A DNA stretch of 64,000 bases from Novosphingobium jiangmenense (GTDB lineage: Bacteria; Pseudomonadota; Alphaproteobacteria; Sphingomonadales; Sphingomonadaceae). Of this stretch, positions 26,243-37,413 are shown piece after piece (positions within the stretch are counted from its first letter, which is position 1; each line of letters starts with the position of its first letter). The translations under genes were made by a program, and so were the position numbers. The stretch covers positions 264,522-328,521 of the forward strand of contig NZ_JADQDC010000004.1 of the NCBI RefSeq assembly GCF_015694345.1, given 5' to 3'. The notes under the pieces were generated by a model that worked only from the letters and a program-made list of their open reading frames with translations, had not been told where the DNA came from and searched no databases.

Positions 26243-26584
26243 ATGGACATGAGCTTCAACAATCCGGCTGCTTTCACCAGCGGCGATGCGGCTTTCGAGG
26301 GCGGGGCTGCGCTAAGGCCGCTGTCGTGGCACATGTTGTGCGCACGGATCACCGCATCACAGGATCTGCGCCGGACCTTGCAGTTCCTGGGCGAGGACGA
26401 ACAGGGTGCAATCGGCAGCTTCCACCAGGGTGCAGCCAGCTTCCTTGCGTCCGCAAATTCGGGCGTTCCGGCGCATGAACGGGTCGTTAACCCAAACTCT
26501 TCAGCGAATGGCAAAGCAACCTTGGGCACAGCCTTCGCCACACAGAACGTGACGCGGCAAGGCCGCGCCGAAGCACGAGACTGA
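26243..26584 (+). CDS. Hypothetical protein coupled to sciP
   Basis: 113 residues, no signal peptide or membrane helix. An amphipathic middle (ALRPLSWHMLCARITASQDLRRTLQF) is followed by GEDEQGAIGSFHQGAASFLA and a low-complexity Asn/Ala tail. I do not recognise it. The ATG at 26243 (MDMSFNNP) is preferred; ATG 26222 is an in-frame alternative. The stop is separated from the sciP ATG by one base, so the two are co-translated, which suggests a role near cell-cycle or motility control. Confidence 0.65.
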   Translation: MDMSFNNPAAFTSGDAAFEGGAALRPLSWHMLCARITASQDLRRTLQFLGEDEQGAIGSFHQGAASFLASANSGVPAHERVVNPNSSANGKATLGTAFATQNVTRQGRAEARD

Positions 26585-26585
26585 C

Positions 26586-26885
26586 ATGATCGAGAACCAG
26601 AAAATCCGTCCGGCCCAGGTCATCGGTCCGCTTGGTGAGCCGCTCACCATCGACAGTCTGCCCCCGGCGAACACGACCCGTTGGGTCGTCCGTCGCAAGG
26701 CCGAGGTTGTCGCTGCCGTTAACGGCGGACTTCTGACCATCGACGAGGTCTGCGAGCGCTATGGCCTCACGCTCGAGGAGTTCGCCTCGTGGCAGCGCGC
26801 GGTCGACCGTTCGGGAATGCAGGGCCTGAGGGTTACCCGCATCCAGCATTACCGCGATCTGTATGAGCGCCAGCTCAAGTATTGA
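26586..26885 (+). CDS. sciP: CtrA inhibitor SciP (DUF1153)
   Basis: 99 residues with the DUF1153 layout: VIGPLGEPLTIDSLPP followed by a helix-turn-helix, RWVVRRKAEVVAAVNGGLLTIDEVCERYGLTLEEFASWQRAVD, and the short GMQGLRVTRIQHYR end. In Caulobacter SciP binds CtrA at promoters and represses CtrA-activated genes in G1 cells. The family restriction to alphaproteobacteria supports the taxonomic call. It ends at a strong terminator. Confidence 0.95.
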   Translation: MIENQKIRPAQVIGPLGEPLTIDSLPPANTTRWVVRRKAEVVAAVNGGLLTIDEVCERYGLTLEEFASWQRAVDRSGMQGLRVTRIQHYRDLYERQLKY

Positions 26886-26909
26886 TCTCCCAACCAGCTC
26901 CATCCGCGG

Positions 26910-26944
26910 CGGCCGCTTCCTTCGGGAGGCGGCCGTTGTTCTTT
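26910..26944 (+). terminator. Rho-independent terminator after sciP
   Basis: CGGCCGCTTCC pairs with GGAGGCGGCCG (one G-T pair) around a TTCG tetraloop, followed by TTGTTCTTT. Confidence 0.9.
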
Positions 26945-27002
26945 GGGTCATCTTTTCAGGGCGCGCGACCTGAACCAATGCGCGCCTTTCGATACCGGAC
27001 CG

Positions 27003-27017
27003 GTTACAAAAAGTTAC
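27003..27017. promoter_or_regulatory. GTTAC direct repeat upstream of the RND operon
   Basis: GTTACAAAAAGTTAC: two GTTAC half sites 10 bp apart, one helical turn, as favoured by OmpR/PhoB-type response regulators. It lies about 210 bases before the adaptor start. No consensus was confirmed. Confidence 0.3.
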
Positions 27018-27149
27018 AGGTGCAAGAAAGACACGGAGTCCAATTCGGCTTAAGTCCTTCGTCGAGACGGAATTGCGCCTTGTCGGAAGGGTGTCTATTG
27101 GACGCGAGGTAGCTGCCAGAAGGCGGCGCCGCGTGCTTGCGGCAAGTGC

Positions 27150-27163
27150 GTTATGAAGATAAC
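27150..27163. promoter_or_regulatory. Small palindrome upstream of the RND adaptor
   Basis: GTTAT-GAAG-ATAAC, a 5-bp inverted repeat 63-77 bases before the adaptor ATG, well placed for a TetR- or MarR-type repressor, but no such gene is adjacent. Apart from this, the GTTAC repeat and the sciP terminator, the 26886-27226 gap shows nothing. Confidence 0.3.
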
Positions 27164-27226
27164 ACACCTACTCGAGTTACAAGGGGCCCGCCCTCGCCCC
27201 GCCATGGGACGAAGGCAGTGACAGAC

Positions 27227-28396
27227 ATGAATTACGAAACCACCATCAATATGACCGGCGCGCTTCCGCAGTCCGACGGAGAGCCACAAGACCCCGCTTC
27301 CACGCGGCGGCTGTGGGTCATTGGCGGCCTCATCGCTGCCGCGCTGATCGGCGTGTGGTTCTTCATGCATTCCGGCGACAGTGCCGCTCCCGACGAAGGC
27401 AAGAACGCGCAGGCGCAGGTGGTCACGGTCGTCGTGCCCGGCACCACAACGATACCTCGCAGCATTACCGCCAGCGGTACCATCGCTGCGCGTCGGGAAA
27501 TGCCGGTGGGCGTGGCGGGCGAAGGCGGCCAGATTGTCCAGGTGCTGGTGGATGCCGGTGACTGGGTCAAGGCCGGGCAGGTTCTCGCCGTGATCGACCG
27601 CTCGGTGCAAAGCCAGCAGATCGCCAGCCAGGCCGCCAATGTCGAAGTCGCCGCAGCCGATGCCCGGCTGGCTCAGGCCAATCTCGATCGTGCGCTCAAG
27701 CTGGTCGAGCGCGGCTTCATCTCGAAGGCTGACGTCGACCGTTTGACCGCAACGCGCGATGCTGCCGTGGCTCGGGTGCGGGTTGCCCGCGCGAGCCTTG
27801 GCGAACTCGGCGCGCGCGCTGCCCGTCTCAACATCGTCGCGCCTGCTTCGGGCCTGGTGCTGACGCGCGCGGCGGAACCCGGGCAGGTCGTCAGCCCCGG
27901 TGCCGGCGTGCTGTTCTCCATGGCCCGCGACGGCCAGATGGAAATGCAGGCGCGCCTGTCCGAAGCCGATCTCGCGCGCCTTTCGGTCGGAGCGAGCGCC
28001 GAAGTGACGCCGGTCGGCACGACGCGGGCCTTTTCAGGACAGGTCTGGCAGCTTTCGCCGACGATCGACCAGACCAGCCGCGAAGGCATCGCCCGTATCG
28101 CGCTGAGCTATGACAATGCCCTGCGTCCCGGCGGCTTTGCCACGGCGACCCTGACCTCTGGCATGATCACCGCGCCCCTGCTGCCGGAATCGGCGATCCT
28201 TTCGGACGACAAGGGCTCGTATGTCTTCGTCATCGACGGTGACAACAAGGCCGTGCGCCGTCCGGTCAAGACCGGTGAGGTCAGTGCGCGGGGCATTGCC
28301 GTTGTCGAAGGGCTGTCCGGCCGGGAACGCGTGGTTCTGAGAGCGGGCGGCTTCCTCAACCCCGGGGACAAGGTCCGACCGGTCGTTCAGAAGTAA
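27227..28396 (+). CDS. RND efflux periplasmic adaptor subunit
   Basis: 389-residue membrane fusion protein. An N-terminal membrane anchor (about 31-48, WVIGGLIAAALIGVWFFMH) takes the place of a lipobox. Next come a lipoyl-like half (VGVAGEGGQIVQVLVDAGDWVKAGQVLAVID), a helical hairpin (about 125-200), the second lipoyl half (NIVAPASGLVLTRAAEPGQVVSPG) and beta-barrel and membrane-proximal domains. It bridges the pump encoded ten bases downstream to an outer-membrane channel, which is not encoded here. Start ATG 27227 was chosen over upstream in-frame codons because the anchor then lies at the N-terminus. Confidence 0.93.
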   Translation: MNYETTINMTGALPQSDGEPQDPASTRRLWVIGGLIAAALIGVWFFMHSGDSAAPDEGKNAQAQVVTVVVPGTTTIPRSITASGTIAARREMPVGVAGEGGQIVQVLVDAGDWVKAGQVLAVIDRSVQSQQIASQAANVEVAAADARLAQANLDRALKLVERGFISKADVDRLTATRDAAVARVRVARASLGELGARAARLNIVAPASGLVLTRAAEPGQVVSPGAGVLFSMARDGQMEMQARLSEADLARLSVGASAEVTPVGTTRAFSGQVWQLSPTIDQTSREGIARIALSYDNALRPGGFATATLTSGMITAPLLPESAILSDDKGSYVFVIDGDNKAVRRPVKTGEVSARGIAVVEGLSGRERVVLRAGGFLNPGDKVRPVVQK

Positions 28397-28405
28397 GGGC
28401 TGGCG

Positions 28406-31400
28406 ATGAACTTCCAGAACATCTCGGCCTGGTGCATCCGCAACCCGGTCGTGCCGATCGTGCTGTTCCTCGGGCTGACGCTCGCGGGGCTGGTGTCCTT
28501 CATGCAGATGAAGGTCCAGGACAATCCCGACATCGAATTCCCGGTCGTCATCGTCCAGATCAGCCAGCCCGGCGCTGCACCGACCGAAATCGAGAACCAG
28601 ATCACGCAGCGCGTGGAATCGGCTGTCCGTTCGATCGCCGGCGTGGACACGCTGACTTCGACCGCATCGGAAGGCAGCAGCCAGACCCAGGTCCAGTTCA
28701 AGATCGGGCAGGACATCAATGCCGCGGTCAACGAGGTCAAGAACCAGGTAGACCAGATCCGTTCGGACCTGCCCGAAGGCATTCTCGAGCCGCAGGTGTT
28801 CAAGGTCGAAACCTCGTCGAACCCGATCGCCTATTACGCGGTCCAGGCCGACGACATGACCATCGAGCAGCTCTCGTGGTTCATCGACGACACGATCGCC
28901 AAGCGATTGCTGACGGTGCCCGGCATGGCCGAGGTCAGCCGCTCGGGCGGGGTGAACCGCGAAATTGCGGTCACGCTCGATCCGATGAAGATGAAGGCGC
29001 TTGGCGTGACCGCAAGCCAGGTCAACGCGGCACTGCGCCAGGTCAACATCAACGCTGCCGGCGGCAAGACCGAAGTTGCCGGTTCGCGCCAGTCGGTCCG
29101 CGTGCTGGGCAACGCCAAGTCTGCCTACGACCTGTCACAGACCGAGATCGCCCTTTCCGGCAATCGCACTGTCCGCCTCGCCGACGTTGCCGATGTGCGC
29201 GATTCCTACAGCGAACTGACATCCATCGCGAAGTTCAACGGCAAGGGCGTCGTGACCTTCTCGTTCTCTCGCGCGCGCGGCGAATCCGACGTCTCGGTCT
29301 ACGACGGCGCGCTCAAGGAAATGAAGAAGATCGAGCAGGAGCAGGGTGGCAAGATCCACTTCGAGTTGCTGTTCACCTCGGTAAACTACACCAAGGACCA
29401 ATACCGTTCGTCTATGAACGCGATGGTCGAGGGCGCCGTGCTGGCGGTCGTGGTGGTGTTCCTGTTCCTGCGCGACTGGCGCGCGACGATCGTCTCGGCC
29501 CTGGCCATCCCGCTGTCGTCGATCCCGACCTTCTGGGTGCTGGACCTGATGGGCTTCACGCTCAACCAGATGTCGCTGCTGGCGCTGGGTCTGGTAGCGG
29601 GGGTGCTCGTCGACGACGCGATCGTCGAGATCGAGAATATCGTCAGACACATGCGAATGGGCAAGACCGCCTATCAGGCGGCCATCGATGCCGCTGACGA
29701 GATCGGTCTGGCGGTCGTTGCGACCACGTTCTCGATCGTGGCGGTGTTCTTCCCGGTTGCGCTGATGCCGGGCGTGTCGGGCCAGTTCTTCAAGAACTTC
29801 GGCCTTACCGTGGTCATCTCGGTGCTGTTCTCGTTGCTTGTCGCGCGCATGATCACGCCGATGATCGCGGCCTACTTCCTGCAGGCCCATGGCGAGGCCG
29901 AGCACGGCGGCGGGCCGTGGATGGACAAGTACATGAAGGTGCTCGGCTGGTCGCTCGATACGTCGAAGGCCAAGGCCTACCGCGCCGAACATCCGCGCCG
30001 TCGCTTCCGCGCGCGCTTGCGCGATCACCGCCTGTGGATGATGGGCATCGGCGTGGGCGCATTCGCCCTGACGCTGATCATGTTCGCGTCGATCCCGGCC
30101 CAGTTCTTCCCCGACGCAGACAGCGATTCCAGCACGGTCACCATCGAGATGGTGCCGGGCACGACGCTGCAGCAGACCGAGCGCAAGGTTGCCGAAGTGG
30201 TTGCCTTGCTGGCCAAGCAGCAGGAAGTCGAATCCCAGCTCGCCTCGGTGCGCGAGGCGCGCGCCAACATCTATGTCAATCTCCGGCCGGACCGGAAGCG
30301 CACGAGCCTCGATTTCGAGCGCGAGCTGACACCACAGCTGCAGGCAATTCCCGACATTCGCGCGAACTTCCAGGCGCAGGGCCCCGGCGGCCCGGGTGGT
30401 GGCTCGGGCCGTCCGATCAGCATCATGCTGGCCGGCTCCGATCCGGACCAGTTGCAGAAGACCGCGCAGACCCTTGTCGACCAGATGAGCGCTCTGCCCT
30501 TGGTCGTGGCCCCGCGCATCAGCGCCGACTTGCGCCGTCCGGAAGTGATCATCAAGCCGCGGCTCGATCTCGCGGCGAACCTCGGCGTCAACACCCAGAC
30601 ACTGAGCCAGGTGATCCGTATCGCCACGCAGGGCGAGATCGACCAGAACAGCGCGAAGTTCTCGCTGTCCGATCGTCAGGTGCCGATCCGGGTGAAGCTT
30701 CCCGAATCCTCGCGCCGCGACCTCTCGACCATCGAGAACCTGCCGGTTCCGACGGCTTCCGGCGGGTCGGTGCCGCTGTCACGGGTGGCCGAGATCGGCT
30801 TCGGTTCAGGCCCGACCCAGATCCAGCGCTACAACCAGAGCCGCCGCGTCTTCGTGGGTGCCGACCTTCCTCCGGGAGTGGTCAAGGGCGATGCCATGGC
30901 CGCGATCATGAAGCTGCCGGTGATGCAGAACCTGCCGCAGGGCGTGTCCAACACCGCGGCCGGCGAAGACAAGTTCCAAGCCGAGCTGATGAAGAACTTC
31001 GTCATCGCCGTCGCCTCGGGCATCCTGCTCGTGTTCTCGGTGCTGGTGCTGCTCTATCACCGCTTCATCTCGCCGCTGGTCAACATGGGGTCGCTGTTCC
31101 TCGCCCCCCTTGGCGGCCTGATCGCGATCTGGCTGATGGGGCAGGCGCTGTCGTTGCCGGTGTTCATCGGCATCCTCATGCTGTTCGGCATCGTCGCGAA
31201 GAACTCGATCCTGCTGATCGATTTCGCGATCGAGGAAATGGCGACCGGCAAGGACAAGCTCGCCGCGATCACCGAGGCGGGTCACAAGCGTGCCCAGCCG
31301 ATCATCATGACCACGGTGGCAATGGTTGCGGGCATGATCCCGACGGCGGTCTCGGTTGGCAGCGACGGCGGGTGGCGGGCGCCGATGGGCGTTGTGGTGA

Positions 31401-31609
31401 TCGGCGGCCTGACCCTGTCGACCGCGCTCACGCTGCTGATCGTGCCGGCGGGCTTCAGCATTGCCGATGGCATCGAAAAGCGGATCGGACCATGGCTGGC
31501 CCGCAAGGTGCTCGGCCATGAACCATCGGCGGGAGCAACGGCGCCCGCGCAGCCGGTCATCTCCGCGCATCGGAACGAACCGCAGCACGAGGCATTTCCG
31601 GCGGAGTGA
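28406..31609 (+). CDS. RND family efflux transporter permease (AcrB/MexF-like)
   Basis: 1067-residue inner-membrane pump with twelve predicted helices and two large periplasmic loops. Helix 1 is at about 12-30. The proton-relay aspartate pair lies in [19 protein letters not shown], and [24 protein letters not shown] is the matching segment in the second half. The [12 protein letters not shown] and [12 protein letters not shown] stretches resemble the non-AcrB branch of hydrophobe pumps, so substrate is uncertain. The partner outer-membrane factor must come from elsewhere. Its TGA overlaps the GTG of the next gene by four bases. Confidence 0.95.
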   Translation: MNFQNISAWCIRNPVVPIVLFLGLTLAGLVSFMQMKVQDNPDIEFPVVIVQISQPGAAPTEIENQITQRVESAVRSIAGVDTLTSTASEGSSQTQVQFKIGQDINAAVNEVKNQVDQIRSDLPEGILEPQVFKVETSSNPIAYYAVQADDMTIEQLSWFIDDTIAKRLLTVPGMAEVSRSGGVNREIAVTLDPMKMKALGVTASQVNAALRQVNINAAGGKTEVAGSRQSVRVLGNAKSAYDLSQTEIALSGNRTVRLADVADVRDSYSELTSIAKFNGKGVVTFSFSRARGESDVSVYDGALKEMKKIEQEQGGKIHFELLFTSVNYTKDQYRSSMNAMVEGAVLAVVVVFLFLRDWRATIVSALAIPLSSIPTFWVLDLMGFTLNQMSLLALGLVAGVLVDDAIVEIENIVRHMRMGKTAYQAAIDAADEIGLAVVATTFSIVAVFFPVALMPGVSGQFFKNFGLTVVISVLFSLLVARMITPMIAAYFLQAHGEAEHGGGPWMDKYMKVLGWSLDTSKAKAYRAEHPRRRFRARLRDHRLWMMGIGVGAFALTLIMFASIPAQFFPDADSDSSTVTIEMVPGTTLQQTERKVAEVVALLAKQQEVESQLASVREARANIYVNLRPDRKRTSLDFERELTPQLQAIPDIRANFQAQGPGGPGGGSGRPISIMLAGSDPDQLQKTAQTLVDQMSALPLVVAPRISADLRRPEVIIKPRLDLAANLGVNTQTLSQVIRIATQGEIDQNSAKFSLSDRQVPIRVKLPESSRRDLSTIENLPVPTASGGSVPLSRVAEIGFGSGPTQIQRYNQSRRVFVGADLPPGVVKGDAMAAIMKLPVMQNLPQGVSNTAAGEDKFQAELMKNFVIAVASGILLVFSVLVLLYHRFISPLVNMGSLFLAPLGGLIAIWLMGQALSLPVFIGILMLFGIVAKNSILLIDFAIEEMATGKDKLAAITEAGHKRAQPIIMTTVAMVAGMIPTAVSVGSDGGWRAPMGVVVIGGLTLSTALTLLIVPAGFSIADGIEKRIGPWLARKVLGHEPSAGATAPAQPVISAHRNEPQHEAFPAE

Positions 31610-32922
31610 CCGCCGAATTGCCTCACCCTGCCGAACCACCCGTTTCGGCCACCAGCGGCCCCGGCCGCCCGATACCGAAGCGCGCCGGACAATCGCCTGC
31701 GGATCGTGCCCGGCGCATGCGGATCGTCGCGACCTGCCTGCTTGTCGCAATGGCGCTGATCTACATCGTCACGCGTCGTCTTGAAGGCCTGCACCCGGCG
31801 CTCGGCTTCGTCCGGGCCTTTGCCGAGGCGGCCATGGTCGGCGGCCTGGCTGACTGGTTTGCGGTTACCGCCTTGTTCCGCCACCCGCTCGGCCTGCCGA
31901 TCCCGCACACCGCGATCATTCCCGAGAACAAGGACCGCATCGCCGATACGATGGCCGCGTTCCTGCAGGCCAACTTCCTGACTCCGCAGGTGGTCGCCCG
32001 TCGCATGGGTGCGGTGAATGCCGCTGCCGCTGCCGGTGCGTTCCTTGCCGATCCCCGGACGGGCGAAAGCCGACTGCGGGACGGAGCGGCGGGATTGCTG
32101 GCCGACGTCCTCGAATCGCTCGATCCCGAAGAGCTTGGCGGGCTGGCCAAGGGGGCCTTGCGCTCACAACTGGAGAAGCTCGATCTCGCGCCGCTGCTGG
32201 GGCAACTGCTCGGTGCCGCGATAGCCGATGGCCGGCACATGCCGGTGATCGAAAGCCTGATCCGCAAGGCGGCGGAGACGATCGAGGCCAATGAGCCGCT
32301 GATCCAGTCAACCATCCACGAGCGGGCGAACACCATCCTGCGCTGGACCGGGCTCGACGAGAAGCTCGCCAACGCCATCCTCGATGGCCTCTACAAGCTG
32401 CTGGCCGAGACGCTGGTGGTTCCCGACCATCCCTTGCGCCGGAAGATCGAGGAAGGCCTCAAGACGCTCGCGCATGATCTGGTCCACGATCCGGACATGA
32501 AGGCCAGGGTCGAGCGCATGAAGCGCGAGGTGCTCGCCAATCCCGCGTTCGGCCGCTGGCTCGACGGAATGTGGGAACGCGGCCGCGCGCGTCTGTTGCA
32601 GGTTGTGCGCAATCCGAAAGGGGCGCTCGGCGGGCAGTTCGGGGCGAGTCTGGCAGAACTCGGTCAGGCACTGCAGCGGGACGTGCGCCTGCAACAAGTC
32701 GTCAACCGCTTTGCCCGGCGCACGCTTGTCGGCATTTCGACCCGCTACGGAGCCCAAATCGTCCGCCTCGTTTCGGAAACGGTCAAACGCTGGGATGCCA
32801 GGACCGTAACCGATCGCATCGAAGGCGCAGTCGGCCGGGACCTCCAGTTCATCCGCATCAACGGAACGCTGGTGGGCGGGCTTGTCGGCCTTGCATTGCA
32901 TGGGCTCGATGTGCTGCTCTGA
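31606..32922 (+). CDS. DUF445 family membrane protein
   Basis: 438 residues, GTG start coupled to the RND gene by a GTGA overlap. An N-terminal helix (about 36-52) is followed by the signature GLADWFAVTALFRHPLGLPIPHTAIIPENKDRIADTM, then a long helical domain, and a C-terminal hydrophobic end (VGGLVGLALHGLDVLL). DUF445 proteins (YjiN/YheB relatives) have no firm function. Coupling to an efflux pump is notable, but may only reflect an operon of envelope genes. Confidence 0.88.
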   Translation: MTAELPHPAEPPVSATSGPGRPIPKRAGQSPADRARRMRIVATCLLVAMALIYIVTRRLEGLHPALGFVRAFAEAAMVGGLADWFAVTALFRHPLGLPIPHTAIIPENKDRIADTMAAFLQANFLTPQVVARRMGAVNAAAAAGAFLADPRTGESRLRDGAAGLLADVLESLDPEELGGLAKGALRSQLEKLDLAPLLGQLLGAAIADGRHMPVIESLIRKAAETIEANEPLIQSTIHERANTILRWTGLDEKLANAILDGLYKLLAETLVVPDHPLRRKIEEGLKTLAHDLVHDPDMKARVERMKREVLANPAFGRWLDGMWERGRARLLQVVRNPKGALGGQFGASLAELGQALQRDVRLQQVVNRFARRTLVGISTRYGAQIVRLVSETVKRWDARTVTDRIEGAVGRDLQFIRINGTLVGGLVGLALHGLDVLL

Positions 32923-32926
32923 CGCG

Positions 32927-33454
32927 ATGACCACGATCACTACCGAACGCCTGATACTGTCGGTGCCCGGCCGCGAGGACTACCTGCTGCTGCGCGATCT
33001 CGTTGCCGATCCCGAGGTGCACCGCTTTCTCGGCCCCCGGCCAGACGATCCGACCACCGACATGTTCTCCCGCGCGATGCGCGCGGCCGGATGCTGGCAT
33101 CTCTACGGCTACGGCCTCTTTCTGGCACACGAACGGACTTCCGGAGCCTTTGTCGGACAGCTCGGCGTGTTCCATTCGATGCGCGGCTTCGGCAAGGGCA
33201 TGGACGATGTCGTCGAGGCCGGCTGGATCGTGGCGCGAGAGCACTGGGGCAAGGGCTATGCCGCGGAGGGGATGCGGGCTGCGCTGGACTGGTTCGACGC
33301 CACGCACGACGCAGTGCGCGTCGCCTGCATGATCGAGCGGGGTAATGATGCCTCGGTCTCTCTGGCTGCAAAGCTCGGGTTCGTTCGATATGGCGAGCAT
33401 GCGCTCGACGAGGACACCGTGGTCGATCTGTTCGAAAGGATCAGGCCGGGCTGA
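32927..33454 (+). CDS. GNAT family N-acetyltransferase (RimJ/RimL-like)
   Basis: 175-residue acetyltransferase: TERLILSVPGREDYLLLRDLVADPEVHRFLG at the N-terminus is typical of the RimJ/RimL branch, and the acetyl-CoA loop follows VEAGWIVAREHWGKGYAAEG. The substrate (ribosomal protein, amino acid or antibiotic) is unknown. ATG 32927 was chosen over an upstream in-frame ATG at 32882 that lies inside the DUF445 gene. Its end overlaps the convergent kinase gene by 14 bases. Confidence 0.87.
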   Translation: MTTITTERLILSVPGREDYLLLRDLVADPEVHRFLGPRPDDPTTDMFSRAMRAAGCWHLYGYGLFLAHERTSGAFVGQLGVFHSMRGFGKGMDDVVEAGWIVAREHWGKGYAAEGMRAALDWFDATHDAVRVACMIERGNDASVSLAAKLGFVRYGEHALDEDTVVDLFERIRPG

Positions 33455-35120
33455 CCTGTCCGCGGTCTTCGGTTGCGCCACTCGCAATCAGGCTCGCGGC
33501 CCTGCGTTGCAGGTCGTCGATCAGGAACGGTTTGGTCAGCACGTCGGTCCCGAGTTCGACTTCGGAGCCCTTTTGCAGCACCACGCTGTCGGCATAACCG
33601 GTCACGAACAGGACGCCGAGTGCGGGAATGCGCCGGCGCGCTTCGTCTGCTACCTGACGGCCGTTGAGCCCGCCGGGCAGGCCGACGTCGGTGATCAGCA
33701 GATCGATCGCGGGATGCCGGTCGAGCATGGCCAGCGCAGAAGCCCCGTCTGCAGCTTCGATGCATTTCATGCCGATCAACTGCAACCCGTCGATCATCAT
33801 CATGCGCACGCTTGGCTCGTCATCGACCACCAGCACGGTCGCGCCGATCTGCCCATCAAGTGCGCCCACGACCGGTTCTTCGGCCGTTGCATCGGTGCAA
33901 CCTTCGTGCCGTGGCAGATAGATTCGCACCTGCGTGCCCAGCCCGGGGGTGGACCGGATGCGCACCAGCCCGTTGCTCTGGCGGGCAAAGCCGTAGACCA
34001 TGGACAGGCCTAGACCAGTTCCCTTGCCTGTCGGCTTCGTCGTGAAGAACGGCTCGAACACGCGGTCGAGATCTTCGGGCGGGATGCCGACGCCCGTGTC
34101 TCCGACCGTGATGGTTACATAGTCGGCAGGCGCAAGCCCACGCTTGCGAGCGCCTTCCTCGTCGAGGGTCACGTTGCCCGTCCAGATCGACAGCTGCCCG
34201 CCGTCCGGCATGGCGTCGCGGGCGTTGATGCACAGATTTAGCAGGGCGTTTTCGAGCTGGTTCGCATCGACCAGCGCTGGCCACAGGTCCGGATCAAGTT
34301 CAACGCCGACCGAAATCGCAGGCCCCATCGTGCGCCGCACCAGATCGATGAAGTCTGCCACGAGCTGGTTGGCGTGGGTCGGTCGGGGAGACAGGGTTTG
34401 CCGCCGCGAGAATGCGAGCAGCCGATGGGTCAGGGCTGCAGCGCGCTGTGCCGCGCCAAGGCCCACATCGACGTAACGGTTGACCTCGTCGAGCCTCCCC
34501 TGAACCAGACGACGTCCGATCAGTTCGAACGCGCCGGTGATTCCGGCGAGCAGGTTGTTGAAATCGTGCGCGAGACCGCCGGTCAGCTGGCCTACCGCTT
34601 CCATCTTCTGCGCCTGGCGCAGGGCGCTTTCGGCATGTTCGCGTTGCGCAAGGGCATCGGCCACCCGCTGCTCGAGCGTCTCGTTGAGCTGGTGCAGTGC
34701 CCCTTCCGCGCTGACGCGCTCGGTCACGTCCTTGAACAGCACGGCGACGAGCCGGTCCTCGAAGGTGCCGATCCGGAACGAGGAGACCTCCAGGTGACGC
34801 CCTGTCACCACCAGTTCGTTGCGGAAGCGGATCGGTTCGCCGGTTTTCAGGACCTTGCCGTAGAAGGCGATCCAGTCATCCGCCTCGTCGGGCACCATCT
34901 GGCGCAAGTACTGTCCGACCACGTTGGGAATGCCGGTATGCCGCTCATAGGCCGGATTGGCGAGCACATGGACATAGTCGCTCAAGGGACCGTGCGGGCC
35001 ATCGAGAAACTCGATGACGCAAAAGCCGTCTTCCATGTTCTCGAAGAGGATGCGGTAGATCTCGCGGTCGATCGCCGCTGCCCGGGATGAGGGACGCGCC
35101 GCCGCAAAGCCGTCCTTCAT
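33441..35120 (-). CDS. PAS-containing hybrid sensor histidine kinase
   Basis: 559 residues, no membrane helix, so cytoplasmic. Order: PAS domain (about 18-135), short coiled coil, HisKA with AHDFNN (His185), HATPase with [22 protein letters not shown] and GTGLGLSM, and a C-terminal receiver (about 427-545) with Asp478 (ITDVG) and Lys530 (LTKPF). This type often senses light, redox or ligands through PAS; the PAS here lacks the NCRFL flavin cysteine motif, so it is not a LOV domain. No response regulator or DNA-binding partner is adjacent. Confidence 0.9.
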   Translation of the reverse strand: MKDGFAAARPSSRAAAIDREIYRILFENMEDGFCVIEFLDGPHGPLSDYVHVLANPAYERHTGIPNVVGQYLRQMVPDEADDWIAFYGKVLKTGEPIRFRNELVVTGRHLEVSSFRIGTFEDRLVAVLFKDVTERVSAEGALHQLNETLEQRVADALAQREHAESALRQAQKMEAVGQLTGGLAHDFNNLLAGITGAFELIGRRLVQGRLDEVNRYVDVGLGAAQRAAALTHRLLAFSRRQTLSPRPTHANQLVADFIDLVRRTMGPAISVGVELDPDLWPALVDANQLENALLNLCINARDAMPDGGQLSIWTGNVTLDEEGARKRGLAPADYVTITVGDTGVGIPPEDLDRVFEPFFTTKPTGKGTGLGLSMVYGFARQSNGLVRIRSTPGLGTQVRIYLPRHEGCTDATAEEPVVGALDGQIGATVLVVDDEPSVRMMMIDGLQLIGMKCIEAADGASALAMLDRHPAIDLLITDVGLPGGLNGRQVADEARRRIPALGVLFVTGYADSVVLQKGSEVELGTDVLTKPFLIDDLQRRAASLIASGATEDRGQVSPA

Positions 35121-35216
35121 GGTCGGGTCAGTTCGACGGGGCCGGGCTGCACGCAGTTCATCCCGCAAAGAACGCAGTCCGTCGCCAGTTGTTCCCGCTT
35201 TGCATCCTGCCGATAC

Positions 35217-35248
35217 GAAAAAGGCCGGGAAGATCGCTCCTCCCGGCC
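35217..35248 (-). terminator. Terminator after groEL
   Basis: On the minus strand GGCCGGGA pairs with TCCCGGCC (10-base loop) followed by five T residues, 30 bases after the groEL stop. Confidence 0.9.
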
Positions 35249-35277
35249 CAATTCGTGTCAGCGTGAGCTGCTTGGAC

Positions 35278-36951
<1,674 letters not shown>

Positions 36952-36973
36952 TCAGGAAATCCGGAAGGTCGGC

Positions 36974-37261
36974 TCAGCCGATCACGCCCAGGATGTCCGA
37001 TTCCTTCATGATCAGCAGGTCTTCGCCCGAAACCTTGACTTCGGTGCCGGACCACTTGCCGAACAGGACGCGATCGCCGACCTTGACGTCGAGCGGAGTG
37101 ACGGTGCCGTTCTCGGCGCGCGCGCCGGTGCCGACGGCGACGATTTCGCCTTCAGCGGGCTTTTCCTTGGCGCTGTCGGGGATGATGATCCCGCCGGCAG
37201 TCTTTTCCTCGGCCTCGACGCGGCGTACGAGCACGCGATCGTGCAGCGGACGGAATGACAT
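36974..37261 (-). CDS. groS: Co-chaperonin GroES (10 kDa)
   Basis: 95 residues: [34 protein letters not shown] (mobile loop) and [34 protein letters not shown]. It caps the GroEL cavity. The start is ATG 37261 with GGGAG seven bases upstream; the open frame extends to 37288 across the leader and is not used. A CIRCE operator lies 38 bases upstream. Confidence 0.98.
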   Translation of the reverse strand: MSFRPLHDRVLVRRVEAEEKTAGGIIIPDSAKEKPAEGEIVAVGTGARAENGTVTPLDVKVGDRVLFGKWSGTEVKVSGEDLLIMKESDILGVIG

Positions 37262-37298
37262 AGGGTTGCTCCCTCTTCCAAGTTGCAAAAATTGAGGC

Positions 37299-37325
37299 TT
37301 GGCACTCTCAAGGGGAGAGTGCCAG
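37299..37325 (-). promoter_or_regulatory. CIRCE operator (HrcA site) before groES-groEL
   Basis: TTGGCACTC, nine bases, GAGTGCCAG: a perfect 9-bp inverted repeat with the canonical nine-base spacer, differing from consensus TTAGCACTC-N9-GAGTGCTAA only by symmetric changes at the third position. It predicts HrcA repression with heat-shock release; hrcA is not in this window. Confidence 0.95.
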
Positions 37326-37413
37326 CGGGCGGCATATGGGTGCCTGCCAAGGTAGCGTCAATGGGTGTGGCGCAGATTCTTTTCGCGCCGATGAACAAAC
37401 CGGCAAAGCGCTT

